64,000 nt of DNA from Clostridiales bacterium. Lineage in GTDB: Bacteria > Bacillota > Clostridia > Lachnospirales > Lachnospiraceae. Where the stretch lies: NCBI GenBank assembly GCA_020860715.1, contig JAJBTU010000010.1, positions 1 to 64,000 of the forward strand, written 5' to 3'. Under the pieces are notes generated by a model. The model saw only the letters and a list, made by a program, of their open reading frames with translations. It had not been told where the DNA came from and did not search any database. Within the stretch, counting starts at the first letter, position 1. The number at the start of each line of letters is the position of its first letter. Both the position numbers and the translations under genes were made by a program. This document shows positions 53,888-63,856 of this stretch, in pieces.

Positions 53888-56065
53888 ATGAGTAAGAAAA
53901 CAGGAAGTCTTTCTATCAACAGTGAGAACATTTTTCCCATTATCAAAAAATGGCTGTATTCCGATCACGACATCTTTGTGCGTGAGATGATCTCCAACGG
54001 CTGCGACGCGATCACGAAGCTGGAGAAGCTGGAAGCCATGGGCGAGTACACGTTCCCGGAGGATTACAAAAAGCGCATTCAGGTGATTGTAAATCCGGAA
54101 GAGAAAACGCTGAAGTTTATTGACTCCGGTCTCGGCATGACGGCGGACGAGGTCGAGGAATACATCACGCAGATCGCTTTTTCCGGCGCAATCGATTTCG
54201 TAGAGAAGTATAAAGACAAGACCACAAATGACGAGATCATCGGTCATTTCGGCCTCGGCTTCTATTCCGCGTTTATGGTGGCGGATGAAGTACACATTGA
54301 CACGCTCTCTTATCAGAAGGACGCGAAGCCGGTACACTGGGAGTGCGACGGCGGCACCGAATATACCATGGAGGAAGGGACCCGCACAGAAGTCGGTACG
54401 GAGATCACCCTGTTTCTGAATGAAGACTGTCTGGAATTTGCAAACGAATACCGTATGCGCGAAGTGATCGAGAAATACTGCTCTTTCATGCCGGTGCAGA
54501 TCTTCCTCTCGAAGGCAAACGCCGAACAGGAATATGAAACAATCGATGAGAGCGAGCTGCGCGAGGACGACGTAGTTGTTGAACATATCCACGAGGACGC
54601 GAAGACGGAGGAAAAAGAAAATGAGAATGGAGAAAAAGAGACTGTCGAGGTCTCTCCGGCACGCGAGCGTGTGAAGATCAACAAGCGTCCGGTCTCCTTA
54701 AGCGATACCAATCCGCTGTGGACCAAACATCCGAACGACTGCACGGCAGAGGAATACAAAGATTTCTACCGCAAGGTTTTCCAGGATTACAGGGAGCCGC
54801 TGTTCTGGATTCACCTGAACATGGATTATCCGTTCAACTTAAAGGGGATCCTCTACTTCCCGAAGATCAATACAGAGTATGATTCCATTGAAGGCACGAT
54901 CAAGCTGTACAACAATCAGGTCTTCATCGCGGATAATATTAAGGAAGTCATCCCGGAATTTCTGATGCTCTTAAAAGGTGTCATCGACTGCCCGGATCTG
55001 CCGCTGAATGTTTCCAGAAGCGCGCTGCAGAATGACGGTACTGTAAAGAAGATTTCCGATTATATCACCAAGAAGGTCGCAGATAAGCTGACCGGCATGT
55101 GCAAGACAGACCGCGAGTCTTATGAGAAATACTGGGACGACATCAGCCCGTTCATCAAGTATGGCTGCATCAAGGACAGCAAATTCAGTGAAAAGATGAA
55201 CGACTACATCCTGTATAAGGATCTCGACGGCAAGTACCAGAAACTGGAAGATCTTCTGAAAGCGGCCGAGGACGCGAAGGCAGCTGCAGAAAATGGCGCG
55301 GATGAGACCGTCGAAGGCGAAGTGGCCGAAGGTGAAGCAGCAGAAGAAAGTGCTGACGAGACCGTCGAAGGCGAAGTGGTCGAAGGTGAAGCAGCAGAAG
55401 AAAGTGCTGACGAGACCGTCGATGAAACCGTGGATGAAGATGCCGACGAGGAGAAAGAGCCGGAGAAGACGACCATCTACTACGTGACGGATGAGGTACA
55501 GCAGAGCCAGTACATCAACATGTTCCGTGAATCCGGCCTGAACGCAGTCATCTTAAAGCACAACATCGATGCGCCGTTTATCTCTCATATCGAGCAGATC
55601 AACGAGAAAGTGAAATTCGAGCGTATCGACGCGGATGTCACAGACACTGTGAAGGAAGAAGCCGATGAAGAATCACTCAAGGAAATTTCCGATACACTGA
55701 CTGAAGTGTTCCGCAAAGCGCTCGGCAAGGAGAAGCTCGATGTCAAGGTTGAGAAGCTCAAGAACGCGAACATTTCCTCCATGATCACGCTCTCCGAGGA
55801 GAACCGCCGGATGCAGGAAATGATGAAGATGTACAATATGTACGGCATGGATCCGTCGATGTTCGGAGGCGAAGAGACGCTGGTGCTGAACGCGAACAAT
55901 AAACTGGTTCAGTATGTCGCGGCAAATAAGGATTCTGACAAGATCCCGATGATCTGCGGGCAGCTCTACGATCTGGCTATGATCGCACACAAGCCGCTGC
56001 AGCCGGAGGAAATGACAAAATTCATCTCCAGAAGCAATGAGATCCTGATGCTGCTGGCACAGTAA
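53888..56065 (+). CDS. htpG: Molecular chaperone HtpG (Hsp90) with acidic repeat insertion
   Basis: SLSINSENIFPIIKKWLYSDHDIFVREMISNGCDAITKLEKL..., GHFGLGFYSAFMVADEV, NVSRSALQND. Confidence 0.96.
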   Translation: MSKKTGSLSINSENIFPIIKKWLYSDHDIFVREMISNGCDAITKLEKLEAMGEYTFPEDYKKRIQVIVNPEEKTLKFIDSGLGMTADEVEEYITQIAFSGAIDFVEKYKDKTTNDEIIGHFGLGFYSAFMVADEVHIDTLSYQKDAKPVHWECDGGTEYTMEEGTRTEVGTEITLFLNEDCLEFANEYRMREVIEKYCSFMPVQIFLSKANAEQEYETIDESELREDDVVVEHIHEDAKTEEKENENGEKETVEVSPARERVKINKRPVSLSDTNPLWTKHPNDCTAEEYKDFYRKVFQDYREPLFWIHLNMDYPFNLKGILYFPKINTEYDSIEGTIKLYNNQVFIADNIKEVIPEFLMLLKGVIDCPDLPLNVSRSALQNDGTVKKISDYITKKVADKLTGMCKTDRESYEKYWDDISPFIKYGCIKDSKFSEKMNDYILYKDLDGKYQKLEDLLKAAEDAKAAAENGADETVEGEVAEGEAAEESADETVEGEVVEGEAAEESADETVDETVDEDADEEKEPEKTTIYYVTDEVQQSQYINMFRESGLNAVILKHNIDAPFISHIEQINEKVKFERIDADVTDTVKEEADEESLKEISDTLTEVFRKALGKEKLDVKVEKLKNANISSMITLSEENRRMQEMMKMYNMYGMDPSMFGGEETLVLNANNKLVQYVAANKDSDKIPMICGQLYDLAMIAHKPLQPEEMTKFISRSNEILMLLAQ
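55301..55423 (+). repeat. 54-nt in-frame tandem repeat in htpG
   Basis: gaYgagaccgtcgaaggcgaagtggYcgaaggtgaagcagcagaagaaagtgct x2 plus partial third. Confidence 0.95.
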
Positions 56066-56089
56066 CGGTACCGATCATTTTTCCCATTT

Positions 56090-56136
56090 AAGGCCGCTGC
56101 GCCATGGCGAAAACTCCGTCATGGCGCAGCGGCCTT
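56090..56136 (+). terminator. Terminator of htpG
   Basis: AGGCCGCTGCGCCATG...CATGGCGCAGCGGCCTT. Confidence 0.9.
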
Positions 56137-56250
56137 CTGCGTGTGTTTCATCCATTCCTTTCTTGACAAAACGCCGGAAAACAAGTATGCTGTTTTCGCT
56201 CATTTTCAGCAGACAGAATTTGTGTCTTCAGACACAAAGGAGGGACGCAC

Positions 56251-57003
56251 ATGACTGACAGGTTCCCATCATCCGGTATATCCGGCAGCACTTTAAAGCT
56301 GATCGCGGTCTTTACCATGCTAATCGATCACACAGGCGCGACCGTGATTCGCTCTATCATGAGGCTTCCCGAAGTAACAGACAATGCGGCGCTTCGGAAT
56401 ACCTGGGTACATATTTACAATATATCCCGCGATATTGGCCGGCTGGCTTTCCCCATCTTCTGCTTTTTGCTGGTGGAAGGATTTCTGCACACGCGAAGTC
56501 CGCGCAGATACGCGGGAAGGCTTTTTCTGTTCGCGCTGATCTCCGAAATCCCGTTTGACATTGCGTTAAAGAGAAACTGGTTTTATCCGGACAAGCAGAA
56601 CGTCTATTTTACCCTGCTGATCGGGCTGCTGGTCATGATGTCCATCCGGTGGCTGACAGACAACGAATCAAAACGTCTGCTGCTCTCCGTATTGCCGATC
56701 GCCGCCGGAATGCTCCTGGCTTACTGGATTCATACGGATTACAGCTACAAGGGCGTATTCCTGATTGCCGTCCTGTATCTGATGCGCAATTCCAGACTGT
56801 ACCAGTGCATCGGAGGAGCCGCCGCGATCTCCTGGGAGCTTCCTGCTCCAATCGCGTTCATTCCCATCTGGTTTTACAATGGAAAACGCGGGATTTCTCT
56901 GAAATACTTTTTCTACTGGTTTTATCCGGTGCATCTGATGGTGCTGTATGGAATCAACACCTGGGGGGTACCGCTGCTAGAGCAGCTGGTTTTTTCTGCG
57001 TAA
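56251..57003 (+). CDS. TraX family membrane protein
   Basis: SGSTLKLIAVFTMLIDHTGATV...RDIGRLAFPIFCFLLVEGFLHTRS...RLFLFALISEIPFDIA. Confidence 0.9.
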   Translation: MTDRFPSSGISGSTLKLIAVFTMLIDHTGATVIRSIMRLPEVTDNAALRNTWVHIYNISRDIGRLAFPIFCFLLVEGFLHTRSPRRYAGRLFLFALISEIPFDIALKRNWFYPDKQNVYFTLLIGLLVMMSIRWLTDNESKRLLLSVLPIAAGMLLAYWIHTDYSYKGVFLIAVLYLMRNSRLYQCIGGAAAISWELPAPIAFIPIWFYNGKRGISLKYFFYWFYPVHLMVLYGINTWGVPLLEQLVFSA

Positions 57004-57084
57004 TCTCCCGCAGGAGTTCTCTGATTGCTTCAGAGCGGCAGTTTTTGCCATTCGCCATAATATACGGAAAGAAGGAAGCTCAAT

Positions 57085-58359
57085 ATGAATAAGAAAGAAG
57101 TCTCCGAGATAAAACGTCTGTTCCACCCGGACCGCACGCCGGTCACAAGGATCTGCGGCTGCTACGTGGATGCGGAGAAAACCAGAAAGGCTACAATGAA
57201 GGAAGCGTTTCTCTCCCTTCCTGAAGAGGAAATGTTCAAGTATTTTGATATTTTCAGGAAAACGCTCTCCGGCACAATCGGAAAGAACCTGCTGGATATG
57301 GAATTCCCGCTTACGTACTCCGGCGAATCCGCCATTGGAGACGCAGACAGCGGCGGAACCAGCTCCGTGTCCGGTTTTAACAGCGCGGCCGGATCCCGGC
57401 AGGCAGATATTCCGGCTGCATCCGGCCCGGACGGTGTGATCACTGACGGCGGGCTGCAGGGCTTTCTGATGCAGTTAAAGACCAGCGGTCTCAAAGACGA
57501 TGCTCTGCTGGATGAATTTTACGACAAGGTGATTGATACCTTCCTGTATCCGGAAAATTATTATATCATACTGATTCACGGCGTACATGACATTCCAGGA
57601 AAGACTTCTGACGGTCTGGATATGGACGACGCCTCAGAGGACGTTTATGAGTTTCTGCTCTGCTCCATCTGTCCTGTGCATCTGTCAAAGCCGGGGCTGT
57701 GCTACCACGAGGAAACCAACACGATCAGCGAACGCATCCGCGACTGGTTTGTTGAACCGCCGGTCACCGGCTTCCTGTTTCCGGCCTTTACCGACCGCTG
57801 CGCGGATATTCACAGCCTTCTGTATTACTCTAAAAATCCGGATGAACTGAACGCGGATTTTGCCAGACTGCTCTTAGGCTGCGAACTGCCTCTGACAGCC
57901 GGTTCACAGAAGAATACGTTCAATACGCTGGTCGCCGAAACCTTAAGCGATGCCTGTACATTCGAAACTGTGAAAACAATTCATTCCTCTCTGAACCAGC
58001 TTCTGGACGAGCACAAAGACGACCCGAATCCGGTGCTGCTCGACAAAGGGGACATGAAGCGCCTGCTTGCAGACAGCGGAGCGGACGATGAGGCTCTGGA
58101 ACATTTTGACGAAAGTTTTGCAGAAACTTCCGGCGGCACACAGACGCAGCTTTACGTGTCCAATGTGGCCAACACCCGCAGATTTGAGGTCAAAACACCG
58201 GATATCTCGATTTCCGTGAAGCCGGAATGTGCCGACCTGATCGAGACGCAGGTCGTTGACGGGCGGCTCTGCTTTGTGATCCCGGTAAATGATTCCATAG
58301 AAGTCAACGGGATCCCCGTGCGGACCGGAGTACAATCCGAATCTGACGATGATTTATAA
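57085..58359 (+). CDS. DUF4317 family protein
   Basis: MNKKEVSEIKRLFHPDRTPVTRICGCYVDAEKTRKATMKEAFLSLPEEEMFKYFDIFRKTLSGTIGKNLLDMEF. Confidence 0.85.
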   Translation: MNKKEVSEIKRLFHPDRTPVTRICGCYVDAEKTRKATMKEAFLSLPEEEMFKYFDIFRKTLSGTIGKNLLDMEFPLTYSGESAIGDADSGGTSSVSGFNSAAGSRQADIPAASGPDGVITDGGLQGFLMQLKTSGLKDDALLDEFYDKVIDTFLYPENYYIILIHGVHDIPGKTSDGLDMDDASEDVYEFLLCSICPVHLSKPGLCYHEETNTISERIRDWFVEPPVTGFLFPAFTDRCADIHSLLYYSKNPDELNADFARLLLGCELPLTAGSQKNTFNTLVAETLSDACTFETVKTIHSSLNQLLDEHKDDPNPVLLDKGDMKRLLADSGADDEALEHFDESFAETSGGTQTQLYVSNVANTRRFEVKTPDISISVKPECADLIETQVVDGRLCFVIPVNDSIEVNGIPVRTGVQSESDDDL

Positions 58360-58391
58360 AACAGCTGCCGGATGGCGGCGGAACGGAGCTT

Positions 58392-61295
58392 ATGATGGAT
58401 TCTTATACTCTTGACTGGAAAAAATACAGCACGCTCGCCAGGCAGACCGTTGCCGAGGGCTGCGTTCTTTTGCGCAATGAAAATGATACTCTGCCGCTCC
58501 TTCCGGGGGATACGGCCGCCGTATTCGGACGGATCCAGCTGGACTATTACAAAAGCGGCACAGGCTCAGGCGGCATGGTGAATGTCCCTTATGTCCGCTC
58601 CATTCCTGATGGGCTGAGAGCATATGAAAACCAGAATATTCGAATTTACGAGCCGCTTCTTCTCACCTACCGTGAGTGGGTAACGCAGCATCCGTTCGAT
58701 AAGGGAAACGGCTGGGGGCAGGAGCCCTGGTGCCAGGAGGAAATGCCTCTCTCTGATGACCTCGTCCGTGACGCGGCGGAGCATTCCACTGTGGCTGTGG
58801 TCATCTTAGGGCGCACAGCCGGAGAAGACCGCGACAATTCCGGCCGGCCGGGAAGCTACTACCTCACAGAGACAGAACTGGATATGCTGAAAAAAGTCTG
58901 TGCATCTTTTCCGCGCACGGCAGTTGTGCTGAATACGGGGAATATCCTTTCCATGAAATGGGTGGATGAAGTGCGTCCCGGCGCTGTGCTTTATGCATGG
59001 CAGGGCGGCATGGAAGGCGGTATGGGCGTTGCGGATGTGCTCTGCGGAGCTGCGTCTCCCTCCGGAAAGCTGGCCGACACGATCGCGTACCAGCTTGAGG
59101 ATTACCCCTCCACACAGAATTTTGGTTCGGATACCATTAATTATTATCAGGAAGATATCTATGTCGGATATCGCTATTTTGAGACTTTTGCTCCGGGAAA
59201 GGTGCAGTATCCGTTCGGATATGGGCTCTCCTACACGACCTTTTCCGTCACAGCTTCTTTTTCTGCGGATTTTTCCAGGGGCACCGCCGCCGCTTCTGAT
59301 TTCACAGAAGAGAAAGCAGCCCATATGCAGCCTGCAGAGGCCTCGGATTCGTCATCAGCGCCGCATATGACTGTCCGGGCCACGGTCACCAACACAGGCA
59401 GCCGTCCCGGCAAGGAGGTCGCGCAGGTCTACGTAAATCCGCCGCAGGGAAAACTTGGCAAGCCCCTGCGTAATCTGTGCGCATTTGGAAAAACACATCT
59501 GCTCGTCCCCGGTGAGTCAGAGACACTGGCTTTTCACATACCGCTTAAGGAACTCGCCTCCTATGACGACAGCGGCGTGACCGGATATAAGAATTGCTTT
59601 ATCCTGGAACAGGGAACTTATGAAATCTATGTTGGAAACAGTGTGCGCGATGCTGCTTTTGCCGGCAGCTTTGCTCTGGATGAGACGATCGTCGTCTCCC
59701 GCTGCCATGAGGCGATGGCTCCGACTGTACCGTTTGAGCGTTTTCGGCCTCTGAGCCATGGCAAAAACAGCTTAGAAAAGACGGATACATGTGCAGCAGC
59801 AGACCATGCGGTTCAGGCTCCGCTTGCTCTCACGTATGAGCCAGTGCCACAGCGAACGGTTTCTCCTGCGGATCGGCGTCTTGCGCATCTGCCCGAGTGC
59901 CTGCCTTATTCAGGCGACAGGGGCTATCGCCTTGCGGATGTGGCGGATGAGGCCGTGTCTATGGAAACCTTTCTGGCGCAGCTTGGCGACGAGGATCTGA
60001 TGGCACTCTCACGCGGCGAAGGGATGTGCAGTCCGAAGGTGACGCCAGGCACAGCCTCCGCGTTCGGCGGAGTCACGAAGCGCCTGCAGGACTTTGGCAT
60101 TCCGGCCGGCTGCTGTTCGGACGGGCCTTCCGGTATCCGTATGGACTGCGGCACAAGCGCGTTCAGTCTCCCAAACGGCACGCTGCTCGCCTGCACGTTC
60201 AATGAATCGCTGGTCACAGAACTTTTTGCCATGGAAGGTCTGGAACTCTATGCCAACCGGATTGATTCCCTTTTGGGACCCGGCATCAACATCCACCGCA
60301 GTCCTTTAAACGGGCGAAATTTTGAATACCATTCCGAAGACCCGTATCTGACCGGCCGCATGGCAGTCGCGCAGGTGACGGGCATGGACCGCTATGCGGT
60401 CAGCGGCACAATGAAGCATTTTTGCGCAAACAACCAGGAATACCGCCGTCATATCGTGATCAGCGCCGTGTCGGAACGCGCGCTGCGCGAGATCTATCTG
60501 AAGCCGTTTGAGATGGGAGTCGGAAGCGGCCATACCCGCTCCATCATGACGACCTATGGGCCGGTGAACGGAATCTGGACCGCAGGCAATTACGACCTCA
60601 ACACCACAATTCTGCGGGAAGAGTGGAAGTATCAGGGAATGGTCATGACGGACTGGTGGACGCGGATCAATGACGAGGGCGAAGCTGCTGCCCGTGACAA
60701 TCTGGCCGCGATGGTGCGCGCACAGAATGACGTTTATATGGTCACACAGGATGCACTGACCTTTTCAGACAATCAGCCAAAAGCGTTAAAAAATGGGGCG
60801 CTGACCCGTGCGGAGCTGGTGAGGAACGCCGCCAATATCTGCCGCTTTCTGATCGCCTCTCCCGCCATGCAGCGGCTGCGCGGGACATACCGCGAGGTCA
60901 CTCATGTAAATACTCCGGAGGATCTGGAACTCGCGACCGGCGCAAACATGGAATACTTTACAATTGACCGGGATACCGTGATCCCGCTGGATGGCCGGAC
61001 GGCATCGGCGGGCAGTTCGTTCACGATCGCGGTGGATTTTCTGCAGGAGGGACTGTACTGCTTCTCTCTGACCGCCGCCTCCCACGGCAGCGAGCTCGCG
61101 CAGATGTCCGCAACCTTAAGTCTCGACAACACAGTGCTGAATATTTACACCTGGCACGGAGATTCCGAAAAATCAGAAATTTCCCGCGAAAAAGAAGTAC
61201 GCGGGAAGATGCACTATATGAAATTTTACTTCTCACAGGGAGGTCTGGAACTGGAATCCCTGCGGATCCAGCTGGTAGGGGACGTCCGCAGGTGA
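58392..61295 (+). CDS. Glycoside hydrolase family 3, reversed domain order (GH3_C-FnIII-GH3_N)
   Basis: GH3_C-type motifs first (VLLRNENDTLPLLPG, PFGYGLSYTTF), then TIM-barrel motifs (DGPSGIRMD, NIHRSPLNGRNFEYHSEDPYLTG, KHFCANNQE, GMVMTDWW). Confidence 0.92.
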   Translation: MMDSYTLDWKKYSTLARQTVAEGCVLLRNENDTLPLLPGDTAAVFGRIQLDYYKSGTGSGGMVNVPYVRSIPDGLRAYENQNIRIYEPLLLTYREWVTQHPFDKGNGWGQEPWCQEEMPLSDDLVRDAAEHSTVAVVILGRTAGEDRDNSGRPGSYYLTETELDMLKKVCASFPRTAVVLNTGNILSMKWVDEVRPGAVLYAWQGGMEGGMGVADVLCGAASPSGKLADTIAYQLEDYPSTQNFGSDTINYYQEDIYVGYRYFETFAPGKVQYPFGYGLSYTTFSVTASFSADFSRGTAAASDFTEEKAAHMQPAEASDSSSAPHMTVRATVTNTGSRPGKEVAQVYVNPPQGKLGKPLRNLCAFGKTHLLVPGESETLAFHIPLKELASYDDSGVTGYKNCFILEQGTYEIYVGNSVRDAAFAGSFALDETIVVSRCHEAMAPTVPFERFRPLSHGKNSLEKTDTCAAADHAVQAPLALTYEPVPQRTVSPADRRLAHLPECLPYSGDRGYRLADVADEAVSMETFLAQLGDEDLMALSRGEGMCSPKVTPGTASAFGGVTKRLQDFGIPAGCCSDGPSGIRMDCGTSAFSLPNGTLLACTFNESLVTELFAMEGLELYANRIDSLLGPGINIHRSPLNGRNFEYHSEDPYLTGRMAVAQVTGMDRYAVSGTMKHFCANNQEYRRHIVISAVSERALREIYLKPFEMGVGSGHTRSIMTTYGPVNGIWTAGNYDLNTTILREEWKYQGMVMTDWWTRINDEGEAAARDNLAAMVRAQNDVYMVTQDALTFSDNQPKALKNGALTRAELVRNAANICRFLIASPAMQRLRGTYREVTHVNTPEDLELATGANMEYFTIDRDTVIPLDGRTASAGSSFTIAVDFLQEGLYCFSLTAASHGSELAQMSATLSLDNTVLNIYTWHGDSEKSEISREKEVRGKMHYMKFYFSQGGLELESLRIQLVGDVRR

Positions 61296-61344
61296 CAATA
61301 CAGTTCACATATTTTATAACAACGAAACGGAAAGGCAGCTTCGT

Positions 61345-61575
61345 TCAGCCTGCACTCTCCTTCAATGTCCGGATCATCTCCATGTCCTGCGCGCTGACCC
61401 GCATATTCGTGCGGAGCGTTTCTCCGGCGGAGGTGGTCATCGTTACCTCGATCACGGAGCCTTCATCGACCGAAGCCGCGGCTGCGGCGAAGAACGGCTC
61501 CAGCCTCGGGTGGCCGGCTTTGAAGCGTTCTTCCAAATCTTTTAACTGCATCAGTATCTTTGGATTCATTTTCAT
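61345..61575 (-). CDS. Small conserved-looking hypothetical protein
   Basis: MKMNPKILMQLKDLEERFKAGHPRLEPFFAAAAASVDEGSVIEVTMTTSAGETLRTNMRVSAQDMEMIRTLKESAG. Confidence 0.6.
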   Translation of the reverse strand: MKMNPKILMQLKDLEERFKAGHPRLEPFFAAAAASVDEGSVIEVTMTTSAGETLRTNMRVSAQDMEMIRTLKESAG

Positions 61576-61582
61576 TGCTGTA

Positions 61583-63781
61583 TCATCTTCTTTCCATATC
61601 CGATTGAGCCGCTTCCTCCAGCGGCACATTCAGTTCCTCCGTCCCCGGCAGGACAAAGCGTCCGTTCTCCAGCAGGGGAATCCGGCTGCCGTCCGCACGG
61701 ATGACTTCAATGCGGCCGATCTCCTCATACGGGATCGTAATATCCGTGTGGCAGCCAAAATAGGCTTTCGCCGGGTCTTCTTTCCGCTTCAGCGTCACCT
61801 CGTTGTCACGCGCGATGATCTCCTTTCCGTCCGGATTGTAGACCGGCGTATCTTCCTGCCACGTATAGCAGGTGTCGCCGACGGCAAAATGCGGTCCGGT
61901 CTTTTCCGCGATCAAGATTGGAAGCCGCCCCGCGATGTCGTATTTGCGCGCCATCACATAGGCGGTCGTGTTTGTACCGATCGCAAACTCGCCCAGCGGC
62001 AGTGTTTCATGGCCGAACATCACATTTTCAAAGAAATACCTGCGGTTCTCCTCCTCTGAAGCAAAATTCCCGCAGCCATACTCTGTCACCATGCCGTCCG
62101 TGAAGCGCACGGAAAGATCGACAAAATTCAATGCGCCTAAATAGACCTGCTTCACATGCAGCAGCCCGTTCGTTCCGGTCAGCTTTGGCGAAGTGAACAC
62201 CTCGCCGACCGGGATATTGACATCCGCCACACAGTTTTCAAAAATTGACTGTGTATCCGGATCCGCAAGAGGAAGCAGCGCTACCGTCAGATCTGTACGG
62301 TTGCCGTCCTGTCCCTGTATATGGACCGCCTCGCCTTCGTTGAGCGCATCGATCAATACCTGCTGAATGCGCTGATACAGCGCATAATCCAGCGTATTGA
62401 CCTTTATCGTTTCCCGGAAAATTTCTGGAAAACGCGGGCCAATCTGGGGAACCGGGAAAGCAATGATCGTAAAGCTGCGCTCTTTTCCTATGATATACTG
62501 ATTTGTGATCTGCGCAGCCTCACTGTCCATCCGGTTGGAAAGTTTCTGCTGCCTCTTCGAAAGCTGGTAAGCAGATGTCCCGGCCGCCGGAGTAAACGGT
62601 GTCTCTCCGAATATCTCGACCACAGCCGGTCCTCCGTGCTCCCGTGCGAGCTGACGGTACTCTTCATATGCCGTACGCATGACTCCCAGCCTGCGCTCCA
62701 CAAATTTATTGTCCAGATAAGCTGCGCAGTCCGCCCGATGATCATAATCATACTGCGGATTGGGCACCGCGCCCGTATAGCCGATACGCTGATGCTGCTT
62801 TTTATTCAGCGTACTGACCGCGGCGCGGTAAACGATCGGGCGCAGCCCCATCTTTTCAAAATTGCGAACCGCCCTGCGGATCATACGTTCAAATCCCAGA
62901 TGGTAGCGGATATTGACTGTTTTCTTGCGGGAAAGATCCTTGCCGCCGGCGATAAAGCCGATGCGGTATCCCTCGGTAAAGGTATCAGCCATCGCCGCAA
63001 TCTCCTCTTCCGGGAGCGCATTCATAAATTCCGCCATTTTCCGTTCATCTTCCGTCACATATTCCCCATACTGATAGAGGTAGCGCAGATCTTCCAGATC
63101 CGAATCCATGATGATCCGCACCGCAAAATCCAGCGAAGGATCGACCGTCTCCCGTACCCGGCGCGCCACGAACAGCTCACTGTAATCACTGAAGAACCAG
63201 TAGAGAATCTGCTGCAGTTCTCTGCAGGAAGGCGCTTCCGTTTCTTCCGTATTCTCAAAGCAGTTATAAATCTCTATAAACAGCTCCAGCAGGATCACCT
63301 GCTCCTCAAAGCGCCGCTCATACACATACACGATCATGCCCCGCAGTTCTGTATACAGAAAACTTAACAGCTTTCCATAACCCTCGCCGAGCATTTTTTC
63401 CGCATATTCCGGATTGGCATAGCTGTTCTCATAATTCCCGGGCAGAATATCCTGGTACAGGCGCCCGTTCCACTCCTCGCACTGCTGCAGGGTATCCATC
63501 CCGCAGTCTTTGTCAATCCCTTCCGGCTGCGGATCCTCTGAATAAAAGGCATCCGCCTTCTGAACAGGCATCTTACAGTCACTGCCGTTCTCCACCATAC
63601 TGGTGCGCCCCGCCTCGACCCGCGCTTTCAGTTCCTCCATCATAAAAAGGAATTCTGCCGTTCTTCTGAAATAGTCCAAAAAAGGAGCCGATACCGTCTC
63701 CTCCGCACTGATTTCATGAATCCGCGCAGCAGAGAGCGCATACCGCTCCTTTAAAAACTCCTGAAATTCATCCTCCTGCAT
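61583..63781 (-). CDS. M29-like aminopeptidase
   Basis: GQDGNRTDLTVALLPL..., NIPVGEVFTSPKLTGTNGLLHV, FENVMFGHETLPLGEFAIGTNTTAY. Confidence 0.8.
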   Translation of the reverse strand: MQEDEFQEFLKERYALSAARIHEISAEETVSAPFLDYFRRTAEFLFMMEELKARVEAGRTSMVENGSDCKMPVQKADAFYSEDPQPEGIDKDCGMDTLQQCEEWNGRLYQDILPGNYENSYANPEYAEKMLGEGYGKLLSFLYTELRGMIVYVYERRFEEQVILLELFIEIYNCFENTEETEAPSCRELQQILYWFFSDYSELFVARRVRETVDPSLDFAVRIIMDSDLEDLRYLYQYGEYVTEDERKMAEFMNALPEEEIAAMADTFTEGYRIGFIAGGKDLSRKKTVNIRYHLGFERMIRRAVRNFEKMGLRPIVYRAAVSTLNKKQHQRIGYTGAVPNPQYDYDHRADCAAYLDNKFVERRLGVMRTAYEEYRQLAREHGGPAVVEIFGETPFTPAAGTSAYQLSKRQQKLSNRMDSEAAQITNQYIIGKERSFTIIAFPVPQIGPRFPEIFRETIKVNTLDYALYQRIQQVLIDALNEGEAVHIQGQDGNRTDLTVALLPLADPDTQSIFENCVADVNIPVGEVFTSPKLTGTNGLLHVKQVYLGALNFVDLSVRFTDGMVTEYGCGNFASEEENRRYFFENVMFGHETLPLGEFAIGTNTTAYVMARKYDIAGRLPILIAEKTGPHFAVGDTCYTWQEDTPVYNPDGKEIIARDNEVTLKRKEDPAKAYFGCHTDITIPYEEIGRIEVIRADGSRIPLLENGRFVLPGTEELNVPLEEAAQSDMERR

Positions 63782-63856
63782 ATACAGTCCTCCTTCTTCC
63801 CAGAATGCATCCGTCTTCCTGATAAGCGAACAGGATCCCCTGAAAAAACACCTGCT

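Noticed and set aside
57340-57460. GGCCGGAT...ATCCGGCC in the DUF4317 gene as a family member
   Set aside because: Outer 8-bp repeat is present, but no clean inner hairpin; may be chance in GC-rich coding DNA.
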